The translations under genes were made by a program, and so were the position numbers. Below are positions 1 through 6,895 of a stretch of 20,286 nt of DNA, piece by piece (the stretch's first letter is position 1; every line of letters begins with the position of its first letter). A model generated the notes under the pieces. The model did no database searches. It worked only from the letters and a program-made list of their open reading frames with translations, and was not told the DNA's origin. The stretch is from NCBI GenBank assembly GCA_044339595.1, contig JBIIVF010000033.1, forward strand, positions 1 through 20,286. Reading direction: 5' to 3'. The DNA is from CAZTGZ01 sp044339595. Lineage in GTDB: Bacteria; Bacteroidota; Bacteroidia; NS11-12g; UBA9320.

Positions 1-3000
1 ATCAGATGTACGGTTCCACTTTTATAGTAAGGCCTGTTTTCAAAATCCGTAAATTTAAGGGTGTACATATAAACACCCGCCTGGGCTTGACTGCCGTTAT
101 AGATTCCATCCCAAGCCTTATCCGTTTGAAAGGTCTCAAAAACCTTCTCACCCCATCGGTTAAACACAGCCAATTCGAACTTATTTACGGCAATCGTTAC
201 TGCTTTAAATCCCTCATTCAAGGCATCATTGTTCGGCGTAAAAGCATTGGGAATGAACACACTGGGTGTGTAGTAGAAACAAATATCATTCGACCAAGTC
301 ACTTTTTGATTCCCTCCGGATTCATATCCTTTAATTCTGAAACAATCCTGAAAACTGGTCACTGAATTTGGAAGAGAAATACTCGACTCCGGTGAAACAT
401 CGCTCAAAAATTCAAAGTCATTTTGACCATTCGAACGCTTGAACAATTCAAACCGATCCACGCCATTTTTCCACCCTAAATAGGGCGTAAATTTCAAAAG
501 GAGTGACAAATCTTCCTCAGATTGTTGTCCGCTGAGCCAGATATTGGTATGAATGTCCGATAAACGCGCATTGCCGCAAAGGTCTGTTGCACGAATCCTG
601 AATTCATATGGAAATTCATCCGTATTGATGGGCTTATCCAGGTAATTGTTAATGACCGGACTTATTTCACCGGCAGTTTGCCAAAAATCGCCGGTACCTG
701 CTTTCCTTTTCTCAATCACAAAAGGCTGATCATTGATTTTATCCTCGCCCAATTTCCAATATGAATGCATTCGATCATCCGGAAAACCCACTGAAATTAC
801 TTCCAATTCAACTTGCATGTCATTGATATAGACAGGTAATTTGAGGGAGTCTCCCAAACAACCGTATTCCGATATTTCATGAAATTCTAACGTCGCATTG
901 CGGGTATTGCTCCAATCAATAACCACTGAATCGGTTCCTTGTCCGGATAAAATATTGCCCCCGGAAATCTGCCAATTATATTGCGAATTCAAAAATCCGG
1001 TCACATGATACACCGCATTGCCAATATCGGGCATGCACAACACTTGCAATCCGAAAATTCCTTGCGTGGTTGGTTTCGGGCGAATATAAATGGTGGTATC
1101 CACCCATTGGCCCGGGCAACCCTGGAGGGTTGTTTCCAGCACGGATAAGGTATAGGTACCGGGTACATTCCAAAGGATATTGATGGTATTTGAAGTGGAC
1201 GATTGAACGTTCCCATTCAGTCTCCATTGATAAACAGAACCGGCAAACCCAATGATTTGATAGGTTGTATTGGTGGTGGTTTGACACAAATCCATATCAC
1301 CTTCAATCTGATCTGCAACGGGCAGTGGATGTTTGATCACATCAATAAAATTGACGGCACTCGAACATACACGCATATTTACCGGATCGAAAGAACGTTC
1401 CTGTACCCCTACTCTTGCAGGTCCTGCTGCTCCCCAATCCACTTTTATGTTTTTCGACGTGTCACCTGAAACTTGCATGCCACCGATGATGCTCCAATGA
1501 TAACTGCTCTTCTCTGATAGCTTAACAAGGTAATCGACCCCTTTATCAAATTCGCAAACTGCTGTTTTACCAACCGGAGTCACCCCTTGCAGCACATAAT
1601 CTTTTTGAACCAAGGTAAAGACGAGATCACTTTTACATCCGAATCGATCTGTTTCCACTACTTCAATTCTTCCGGTACCTTGAGATCCCCAATTGATGGT
1701 GATAGCATTCGAATTCCCGCCGGTTGCTTGAGTTCCTCCCAAAATGTTCCATTGATAGGTGCTGCCCCAATCGCCCAAGGAGCGATAGGTAATTCCTTGA
1801 ATGTTCGGGCATACAGAGTAAGTCCCGTCAATCATGGGTTCCGGTTTTCTGATGTTTACGTATTTAAAAGCAGTATCACTCGGGCAACCATTCACGGTGG
1901 TTTCAACCGCCCAAATTTGTCCTTGGCCTTTGGTATTCCAAGTAACCTGAGCTTTTTCAGCAGTGCTGGTCATGGATCCGTTTTGAACACCCCATTTGTA
2001 ACTCGACCCTGCATTTAAGACGACAGAATACGGTTCATTCAACACGCCCATACATACCGTATCACGGCCGGTTATTTTCGGCAATGCCGGACTTGGTCGA
2101 ATCGAAATACTTCGGTTTACTTTTTCGCCTGTGCAACCATTTTGGCTAATTTCTGTTACACTCACAATGCCCGTTCCTTCTACATTCCAGTTCACTGAGA
2201 TAGACTTTCCGTTAGAGGGTCCAATGATATCTCCTCCGGTTACAGTCCACTCAAAAGTAGAGCCATTTTTGGTGTTTAAAGCAGTATAAATATTACCCTT
2301 GCTAAAATTACAAACCGGATCCGGACCGCTAATTCCATCAGCGCCTTTGAATGGTTTGATGGTGATATTAAAGTTCTTGTTATCAAATTTTGGCGGACAA
2401 CCATCATCCCATGCTTCTGCGGTGAAGATGTATGGACGATCTGTAGGCAAATCACAGGTAGTTTGCCAGCAAAATCTGGAGGTTACCACCCCTTGAGCAA
2501 AATTCTTACTAAATGTTGCTTTCGGGCCTTTGTAACCGTTCGTTCCGTTTATGATATCGCCTTTTCCCAAAATAGAAACGATATCTAAATCACGATCTGA
2601 AGCCGAAACATCGAAACAAATTTGTGCCCCGGCTTCCACCTCATAATCTACCTGCGATGTGGTTATTCTGGGTGCATTATTCGGCGGACAATTCAATACC
2701 AATATTTGCAGGTCGAGTCTGACTGCACTAAGTAATTTACCCTGCCTGAATTCCTGAACCTCAATGGCAATAACGTAGCTCCCCTCTCTGGGTGCAAATA
2801 AGGCAGTAAGCCCATTAAAACTATTCACATCGGCCATCCCGCCTGCCCCAAAAGGTTGGGTGAAAGAATAGCCCGGACGATAAACCACAGGGTCTATCGG
2901 CAATTTAAGGTTGTTTGGAGGTGTGGGAGAAGCGCCCGTTTGGGTTGGACTTCCGCCTTGATATGGAAGGGCAATCTTATAGACCAATTCATCCCCATCA

Positions 3001-3593
3001 ATGTCTATGGCTGAATTAAGAATATTGGTGGTGTCTCTGGCACACATGTATGGAGATGGAACTCCAGAGAATGTCGGTGAACTGTTCACGATACTGGTGG
3101 GCGGGATTTGACAATAGTATGTTTGTCCCAAATACGGCTGACTGCCATCACTTGGAAGGTTATCCTGATTGTTTCGGCAACAGCGCACATAAGTGAGCAA
3201 ATACCCTACTGCACTGGGAGCTACATCTACGTTTCCCTGATAGAAACCCTCTTCTATACAAACATTTTTCTTGTAGTAGTCACAATCAATATTTCCGGGA
3301 GGCTCTACTTTTCGTCGCGTCAGCAATGGGAAATTGGCAATGTTGTAAAGATCTTTGTTGGTATTGTGGAAATGGATACCAATTTCGATACGGTCATCAA
3401 ATTGAACATCGCTTTGATTACAATCACGATAGATATTGAGGGTCACAAAATAGCGAATCAAACCATTTGGCAACGGCCCAACATATCGATAGCTCATATA
3501 TCCTCCAACCAAATGGGTTGCATGAGAAAAAGACGCCATTAAAAGCAAGAAGAACAGCAGCGAAAATCTCGATATGAGAGAGCGGGTTTTCAA
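1..3593 (-). CDS. Large T9SS-exported protein with PKD-like repeats and type B sorting domain (3' end off window)
   Basis: The frame is open without a stop from 3593 to the left edge (1197 codons), so the protein is nearly complete and lacks only its last few residues. Using TTG at 3593 gives a clean signal peptide (MKTRSLISRF, a hydrophobic core, then SFSHA before THLVGG). The next in-frame ATG, 3539, would remove it, and an in-frame TGA lies at 3618-3620. Residues 26-415 begin HLVGGY and include YRDC, the N-terminal pattern common in gliding-motility-associated Bacteroidota proteins. Six PKD-like repeats start near residues 417, 506, 587, 668, 760 and 845; most share W-N/G..G.G..V.E....GC. 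Two fibronectin-like modules follow (about 925-1110). From 1112 the type B sorting domain reads VFIPNAFTPNND, then FNRWGEKVF and WDG. It is expected to cross the outer membrane by T9SS and act at the cell surface or outside. The ligand is unknown; adhesin or structural roles are inference. Confidence 0.9.
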   Translation of the reverse strand, partial: MKTRSLISRFSLLFFLLLMASFSHATHLVGGYMSYRYVGPLPNGLIRYFVTLNIYRDCNQSDVQFDDRIEIGIHFHNTNKDLYNIANFPLLTRRKVEPPGNIDCDYYKKNVCIEEGFYQGNVDVAPSAVGYLLTYVRCCRNNQDNLPSDGSQPYLGQTYYCQIPPTSIVNSSPTFSGVPSPYMCARDTTNILNSAIDIDGDELVYKIALPYQGGSPTQTGASPTPPNNLKLPIDPVVYRPGYSFTQPFGAGGMADVNSFNGLTALFAPREGSYVIAIEVQEFRQGKLLSAVRLDLQILVLNCPPNNAPRITTSQVDYEVEAGAQICFDVSASDRDLDIVSILGKGDIINGTNGYKGPKATFSKNFAQGVVTSRFCWQTTCDLPTDRPYIFTAEAWDDGCPPKFDNKNFNITIKPFKGADGISGPDPVCNFSKGNIYTALNTKNGSTFEWTVTGGDIIGPSNGKSISVNWNVEGTGIVSVTEISQNGCTGEKVNRSISIRPSPALPKITGRDTVCMGVLNEPYSVVLNAGSSYKWGVQNGSMTSTAEKAQVTWNTKGQGQIWAVETTVNGCPSDTAFKYVNIRKPEPMIDGTYSVCPNIQGITYRSLGDWGSTYQWNILGGTQATGGNSNAITINWGSQGTGRIEVVETDRFGCKSDLVFTLVQKDYVLQGVTPVGKTAVCEFDKGVDYLVKLSEKSSYHWSIIGGMQVSGDTSKNIKVDWGAAGPARVGVQERSFDPVNMRVCSSAVNFIDVIKHPLPVADQIEGDMDLCQTTTNTTYQIIGFAGSVYQWRLNGNVQSSTSNTINILWNVPGTYTLSVLETTLQGCPGQWVDTTIYIRPKPTTQGIFGLQVLCMPDIGNAVYHVTGFLNSQYNWQISGGNILSGQGTDSVVIDWSNTRNATLEFHEISEYGCLGDSLKLPVYINDMQVELEVISVGFPDDRMHSYWKLGEDKINDQPFVIEKRKAGTGDFWQTAGEISPVINNYLDKPINTDEFPYEFRIRATDLCGNARLSDIHTNIWLSGQQSEEDLSLLLKFTPYLGWKNGVDRFELFKRSNGQNDFEFLSDVSPESSISLPNSVTSFQDCFRIKGYESGGNQKVTWSNDICFYYTPSVFIPNAFTPNNDALNEGFKAVTIAVNKFELAVFNRWGEKVFETFQTDKAWDGIYNGSQAQAGVYMYTLKFTDFENRPYYKSGTVHL

Positions 3594-3670
3594 ATTTTGT
3601 ACTAAGATAACCCAAAATCAGCATATTTCGTTTGACGGATTCACGAAAAATCCTAAAATTCGTTAAAAGA

Positions 3671-4234
3671 TTATATTTCTTTTACAAAGAGGGCCAAATT
3701 CGGGAAACAAACATCCGCTAATTGCGCTGCGGCCGGAGAAATTTCTGATTCAATAAAAACCGTTTTCGCGCCCGTATTTTTTCCAAATTCAATGTCGCTC
3801 AAGGAGTCTCCTGCCATGATACTTTTGGTAAAATCTATTTCAGGAAAATCCAGTCTTGCCAAATGCGCCATACCGATTTCGGGTTTTCTCATGGGACTAT
3901 TCTCAGAAGTAAGGTGCGGACTGAAATAGATTGCATCGATTTTGCCACCTGACTTGGCCACTTGCTTTATCAAATAGTCATGAATGGCTGCCAGGTCTTG
4001 AATGGTCATCAATCCCTTTCCTATGCCTTGCTGATTAGTGACAACAATAATGCGTCCGAATATTTCCGATGCGTGTTCTATGGCTTCCAATACCCCGGGT
4101 AGAATTTGAAATTCTTCAACTTTTTTGACGTAATCATGCTGCAGTCGTTGATTAATCACCCCATCCCTGTCGAGAAACAATGTCCAGCTCTTGTCAATAG
4201 ACCAGATTTCCGAAAGTTTGGTTGGCTTTTTCAT
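3671..4234 (-). CDS. gmhB: GmhB-like HAD phosphatase, probable D-glycero-D-manno-heptose 1,7-bisphosphate phosphatase
   Basis: This is a HAD-superfamily phosphatase of the GmhB/histidinol-phosphatase type (187 aa from this start). Visible motifs are LDRDGVIN (nucleophile D22, general acid D24), TNQQGIG (T66), RKPEIGM (K117) and AGDSLSDIEFG (D143, D147). In the heptose route it would remove the C7 or C1 phosphate of heptose bisphosphate to give heptose 1-phosphate. It is last in a cassette after the heptose kinase and nucleotidyltransferase genes and overlaps the latter by 41 bp. I chose ATG 4234 because it puts the DRDG motif near residue 20 as in relatives; ATG 4258 adds eight residues. E. 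coli GmhB carries a zinc loop with CPH and CDC. Here that loop is short and reads SPH...SPM, so the cysteines are gone. A different sugar-phosphate substrate is possible. Confidence 0.85.
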   Translation of the reverse strand: MKKPTKLSEIWSIDKSWTLFLDRDGVINQRLQHDYVKKVEEFQILPGVLEAIEHASEIFGRIIVVTNQQGIGKGLMTIQDLAAIHDYLIKQVAKSGGKIDAIYFSPHLTSENSPMRKPEIGMAHLARLDFPEIDFTKSIMAGDSLSDIEFGKNTGAKTVFIESEISPAAAQLADVCFPNLALFVKEI

Positions 4235-4898
4235 AATCTTCAGGGATCCCAATATCAATAAAATAGGCGTCGGAAATGTATCCGGATATTTTCTTCAATT
4301 TAGCATAAGGTTCCAAAACTTCTTGCTCAAAGGAAAATATCGGTGGTTGGATGGAAGAGAGCAAATCCGAAGAAAAACAATACACTCCTGCATTGATCAA
4401 TCCTTCACTCAAATCCGGATCCTTTTCTTTGAAACGGGTGATGACATTCCCATCCATTTCAACTGTTCCATATCGATCCGGATGGTTCATCGGCTTTAAG
4501 AAAATTGAAATATCAGCGGTTGATTCCTTCTGAAAATCAACGAGTGAAGCAGGATTTTCCAGAAAAAGTGTGTCGCCATTGTACACCATCACCTGTTTCG
4601 ATTGGCAAAGTCCTATCGCCTTTTTTATCGCCCCACCGGTTCCAAGAGGTTCATTTTCAACTGAATAAACCAATTCAAGGTTGCCAAAACGATCTCCAAA
4701 ATAACTTTCGATAGACTGGTGCATGTAGCCTGTGGCCAGGATGATTCTTCGCGCTCCTTTGGCTTGAAGAAATTGCAGTAGATAGTAGAGAAATGGACTC
4801 CCTGCAACCGGAGCCATGGGTTTCGGCAAGTCTGCTACCACAGATCGCAATCGGGTGCCTTTACCGCCTGCCAGAATGACGATGTCGGGCAATGTCAT
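4194..4898 (-). CDS. hddC: HddC-like sugar-1-phosphate nucleotidyltransferase (probable heptose-1-phosphate guanylyltransferase)
   Basis: The 234-residue protein has the nucleotidyltransferase fold. It shows LAGGKGTRL (residues 9-17, nucleotide phosphate binding), LPKPM (K26), GTGGA (about 86-90) and NGDT with metal-binding D109. The family joins a sugar 1-phosphate to an NTP, releasing pyrophosphate. Between a heptose-7-phosphate kinase gene and a GmhB-like gene, the likely reaction is GTP plus D-glycero-alpha-D-manno-heptose 1-phosphate to GDP-heptose. Its ATG shares an ATGA overlap with the kinase stop (4895-4898), a sign of translational coupling, and its end overlaps the phosphatase gene. 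No left-handed beta-helix acyltransferase domain follows, so it is not a GlmU- or GDP-mannose-pyrophosphorylase-type fusion. Base specificity (GTP rather than UTP, CTP or dTTP) comes from context, not from a residue I can identify. Confidence 0.85.
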   Translation of the reverse strand: MTLPDIVILAGGKGTRLRSVVADLPKPMAPVAGSPFLYYLLQFLQAKGARRIILATGYMHQSIESYFGDRFGNLELVYSVENEPLGTGGAIKKAIGLCQSKQVMVYNGDTLFLENPASLVDFQKESTADISIFLKPMNHPDRYGTVEMDGNVITRFKEKDPDLSEGLINAGVYCFSSDLLSSIQPPIFSFEQEVLEPYAKLKKISGYISDAYFIDIGIPEDYEKANQTFGNLVY

Positions 4899-5917
4899 AC
4901 ACTGTAGCTATAAAGACCTTCCTTGCTGAATGCGTAGGGTTGCAAAACGAGTTGGAGCGATTTCAAGGATTCGATGACCGACCACCGGCTGTTCCCAGGA
5001 CAATAAAAAATGATGAAACCTCCTCCTCCTGCTCCACTTATTTTCCCACCGTTAGCACCTGCACGGATCGCGGTTTCATAAATTTCTTCAATCATCGGAT
5101 TAGAGATGCCACTCGCAATTTTCTTTTTGTTTTCCCATCCGAAATGCAAAATTTCACCAATGAGATCCAACTTACCGGTGAGCAGCGCTTCCTTCATCAT
5201 GATGCTTTGCTCTTTCAAATTGTGGCTGGCATCCAGTGCTGAGACATCATGGCTGTCGATATTTTTGCTTTGCTTGCGAATGATTTCGGCTGATTCTCGA
5301 CTCGTACCCGTGTAGAGCAAAACTAGATTGTGTTGCAATTCAGAGATATATTTTTGCTTAATCCTCAGCGGGTTCACAATCACTTTGTCTTCTTTGTAGA
5401 ACTCCATAAAATTAAAGCCGCCGAAAGTAGCCGCATATTGGTCTTGCCTACCACCGGAAAGTCCTAAATCGAGTCTTTCAATTTCATAGGCCAAGTGGGC
5501 CATATCATATTCGCCCAAAGGCAATTGGAGCCATTCGGCGAAGGCACCCAAAATAGCTACCACGAGGGTGGAAGATGACCCTAATCCTGATCCGGCGGGT
5601 GCATCTACGTAAGTTGTTAATCTAAACGATTGCGGTGTTAGATTATAATCCTTTACAATCCGGTTGTAAACCCCTTTGAGTAAGTCTAGTTGACCGTTTA
5701 TGGGCAAATTTAGATCACTGGGATAGCGGTATCGTTCATTTCTATCCACGGCATGTATTTCGATAAAAGGTTCACCTAAGGGCTCAATGGTGGCATAGGC
5801 ATACATGTTAATGGCCGCATTGAGGATAGAACCTCCGAACAAATCGCAATAAGGAGAAACGTCCGTGCCACCGCCGGCCAATCCTAAACGAAGGGGAGCT
5901 TTGCTTCTATAGATCAT
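4895..5917 (-). CDS. hddA: HddA-like GHMP kinase, probable D-glycero-alpha-D-manno-heptose-7-phosphate kinase
   Basis: This 340-residue GHMP kinase has the expected order of motifs: RSKAPLRLGLAGGGTD at the N-terminus (substrate side), the ATP-binding glycine/serine loop AGSGLGSSS (108-116), GRQDQYAATFGG near 155-166 and the C-terminal SGAGGGGF loop. The opening APLRLGLAGGGTD and the total length are typical of heptose-7-phosphate kinases (HddA) and fucose-type kinases. The neighbouring nucleotidyltransferase and GmhB-like phosphatase favour HddA. It would phosphorylate heptose 7-phosphate at C1 in the cytoplasm. It is the first gene of the cassette, and a TAnnTTTG -7 box lies just upstream. 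The isomerase that starts the route (GmhA) is not in this window. Fucokinase or another sugar kinase is the main alternative. Confidence 0.87.
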   Translation of the reverse strand: MIYRSKAPLRLGLAGGGTDVSPYCDLFGGSILNAAINMYAYATIEPLGEPFIEIHAVDRNERYRYPSDLNLPINGQLDLLKGVYNRIVKDYNLTPQSFRLTTYVDAPAGSGLGSSSTLVVAILGAFAEWLQLPLGEYDMAHLAYEIERLDLGLSGGRQDQYAATFGGFNFMEFYKEDKVIVNPLRIKQKYISELQHNLVLLYTGTSRESAEIIRKQSKNIDSHDVSALDASHNLKEQSIMMKEALLTGKLDLIGEILHFGWENKKKIASGISNPMIEEIYETAIRAGANGGKISGAGGGGFIIFYCPGNSRWSVIESLKSLQLVLQPYAFSKEGLYSYSV

Positions 5918-5927
5918 TTTATGCTTT

Positions 5928-5935
5928 CAAAATTA
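5928..5935 (-). promoter_or_regulatory. Putative -7 promoter box (TAATTTTG) of the heptose cassette
   Basis: Reading the minus strand, TAATTTTG matches the Bacteroidota -7 consensus TAnnTTTG, with only 10 nt between the box and the ATG at 5917. No convincing TTG -33 element is seen at the usual distance. If real, the transcript has a leader of only a few bases. Confidence 0.4.
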
Positions 5936-5971
5936 CAATTTGGATAGGTCATAAAAAATTTGAAAAGCATG

Positions 5972-6002
5972 TTGGTAAAAAAAATGTGAATCCTTATTTT
6001 TG
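5972..6002 (+). promoter_or_regulatory. tRNA promoter: TTG -33 and TATTTTTG -7 boxes
   Basis: TTG at 5972-5974 and TATTTTTG at 5995-6002 are separated by 20 nt, matching the Bacteroidota housekeeping promoter (TTG, about 19-20 nt, TAnnTTTG). The mature tRNA begins 14 nt after the -7 box, which leaves a short 5' leader for RNase P. Confidence 0.7.
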
Positions 6003-6016
6003 CCGACCTTTATAAC

Positions 6017-6093
6017 GGCGGGGTAGCTCAGATGGTTAGAGCGTAGGATTCATAACCCTAAGGTCGGCGGTTCGATTCCGCTCCCCGCTACCA
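6017..6093 (+). tRNA. tRNA-Met (anticodon CAT)
   Basis: A full cloverleaf can be folded. The acceptor GGCGGGG pairs with CCCCGCT (first pair G-U). The D stem is GCTC/GAGC, the anticodon loop is TTCATAA, the T arm is GGCGG-TTCGATT-CCGCT, and the discriminator A is followed by an encoded CCA (6091-6093). The anticodon stem TAGGA/CCCTA has an A-C mismatch next to the loop. The initiator hallmark of three G:C pairs in the anticodon stem is absent, so an elongator Met tRNA is most likely. A lysidine-modified tRNA-Ile with CAT cannot be excluded by eye. Confidence 0.93.
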
Positions 6094-6165
6094 CGTGTTA
6101 GAAAAAGCTCGAAGAAATCCGGGCTTTTTTTTGTGAATTTTTTGGCGAGCTTTTACAACACGTGG
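6091..6165. repeat. Inverted repeat surrounding the tRNA terminator
   Basis: CCACGTGTT and AAAAGCTCG on the left (6091-6111) match, in reverse complement, CGAGCTTTT and AACACGTGG on the right (6146-6165): two 9-bp perfect blocks separated by 2-3 unmatched bases. The left arm starts inside the CCA end of the tRNA. It encloses the terminator hairpin and offers a competing, longer structure. Purpose unknown. Confidence 0.6.
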
Positions 6166-6338
6166 GTAACCCAGCATCAGGTCAAGAAGCTGCTCAGTTT
6201 ATCAAACCGCGGTTTGTTGTTCCCTTGAATTTAGTTGATTTGTCGAATCACTTTAGTTAAATTTCGGATCCAAATTTATGTTATCCGCTTGTCGCGGTGC
6301 AACCTTATATAATTAAACCGAAAATAAAAATAGTCACA
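6094..6338. other. Intergenic stretch between tRNA and phhB
   Basis: Beyond the terminator and inverted repeat there is a perfect 14-bp palindrome, CAAACCGCGGTTTG (6203-6216), that could be a protein-binding site or a hairpin. A 34-codon open stretch (6156-6260) is too short and isolated to call a gene. I see no clear -33/-7 promoter for phhB. Confidence 0.4.
6102..6133 (+). terminator. Intrinsic terminator after the tRNA
   Basis: The stem AAAAAGCTCG / CGGGCTTTTT (one T-G wobble) has loop AAGAAATC and is followed by a run of T. It begins 8 nt after the CCA end, which fits termination of a single-gene tRNA transcript. Its sequence closely resembles the terminator at 19422-19450. Confidence 0.8.
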
Positions 6339-6641
6339 TTGAATAAACTAAGCAAAAACGAAATTCAAGCCAGAATAAAAGGGATTGATCATGCCTGGGT
6401 GCTAAAAAATAACGCTATTTCAAGGGTATTCCGTTTTCAGGATTTTGTCCAAGCATTCTCATTTATGACTTCCGTCGCTCTGATTGCTGAAAAATATGTA
6501 CATCATCCTAATTGGGAAAACATTTACAATAAAGTTATTATAACCCTGAAAACGCATGATGTTGATGGCTTAACCGTTAAAGATTTCCAATTGGCTCAAG
6601 AAATTGATCAAATAATAAACATTTCAAAATTCAATCATTAA
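6339..6641 (+). CDS. phhB: Pterin-4a-carbinolamine dehydratase
   Basis: The small protein (about 100 aa) carries the family signature: E-K-Y-V-H-H-P, then Y six residues on, TH ten residues later, and a final D in the EID segment. HHPNW, the following Tyr and THD are all present, so it should dehydrate 4a-hydroxy-tetrahydropterin during pterin cofactor recycling in the cytoplasm. No aromatic amino acid hydroxylase is nearby, so its partner is elsewhere, or it acts in another pterin or moonlighting role. The start is uncertain. TTG at 6339 gives MNKLSKNEIQARI, which aligns with usual family N-termini. GTG at 6297 would add 14 lysine- and isoleucine-rich residues not typical of the family. No ATG fits. 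Confidence 0.88.
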   Translation: MNKLSKNEIQARIKGIDHAWVLKNNAISRVFRFQDFVQAFSFMTSVALIAEKYVHHPNWENIYNKVIITLKTHDVDGLTVKDFQLAQEIDQIINISKFNH

Positions 6642-6879
6642 GTAATAATCGGATCCGAAAAGGCGGAATAATCGGATAAATTGATCCTTTAAAAACGCTG
6701 TGAAGTGTCCCCGATTTTTACGGGACAAAATTGGAGTGTTTAATGAGTATTCGTTTACCTTTCTTTGACTTTAGGGGGTAATTTTTCAGCGTTTTCAATA
6801 TCCATACACGCTTGGGTTGATGTTCTATATTTTTGTCCAATTCCCTCAATCCTTTTAAACACCTTCTTCTATTTTACCC
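6642..6879. other. Intergenic stretch with nested inverted repeats
   Basis: A 9-bp perfect inverted repeat, AAAACGCTG (6692-6700) and CAGCGTTTT (6787-6795), encloses about 86 bp. Inside it is a hairpin, TGTCCC/GGGACA (6706-6727), with an AT-rich loop. The layout resembles a tiny non-coding element or the remains of an insertion-sequence end, but no transposase is present and no target-site duplication was found. The hairpin could also help end phhB transcription, though no good T-run follows it. Confidence 0.35.
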
Positions 6880-6887
6880 TAATTTTG
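6880..6887 (+). promoter_or_regulatory. Putative -7 promoter box (TAATTTTG) of the archaemetzincin gene
   Basis: An exact TAnnTTTG match lies 8 nt before the chosen GTG start at 6896. No TTG -33 element is seen at standard spacing. Its position supports the GTG start over the upstream TTG at 6833. Confidence 0.4.
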
Positions 6888-6895
6888 CACTTCCT

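Noticed and set aside
1587..2018. A 143-codon plus-strand open frame, and others such as 3108-3542 and 1203-1469
   Set aside because: They are antisense to the continuous minus-strand T9SS protein frame, have no family features and are explained by its codon composition.
6017..6165. Possible integration site at the tRNA 3' end
   Set aside because: No direct repeat of the tRNA 3' end and no integrase gene are found nearby. The matching sequence downstream is inverted, not direct.
6156..6260. Open stretch of 34 codons after the tRNA (NPASGQEAAQFIKPRF) that looks mildly protein-like
   Set aside because: It is very short, with only a GTG start within an inverted repeat and no family match I recognise. 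Possibly a gene tail, but unsupported.
6264..6656. TCGGATCC occurs on both sides of phhB (6264-6271 and 6649-6656), like a target duplication
   Set aside because: The motif is a short near-palindrome that can arise by chance. No inverted ends or transposase accompany it, and phhB has normal composition.
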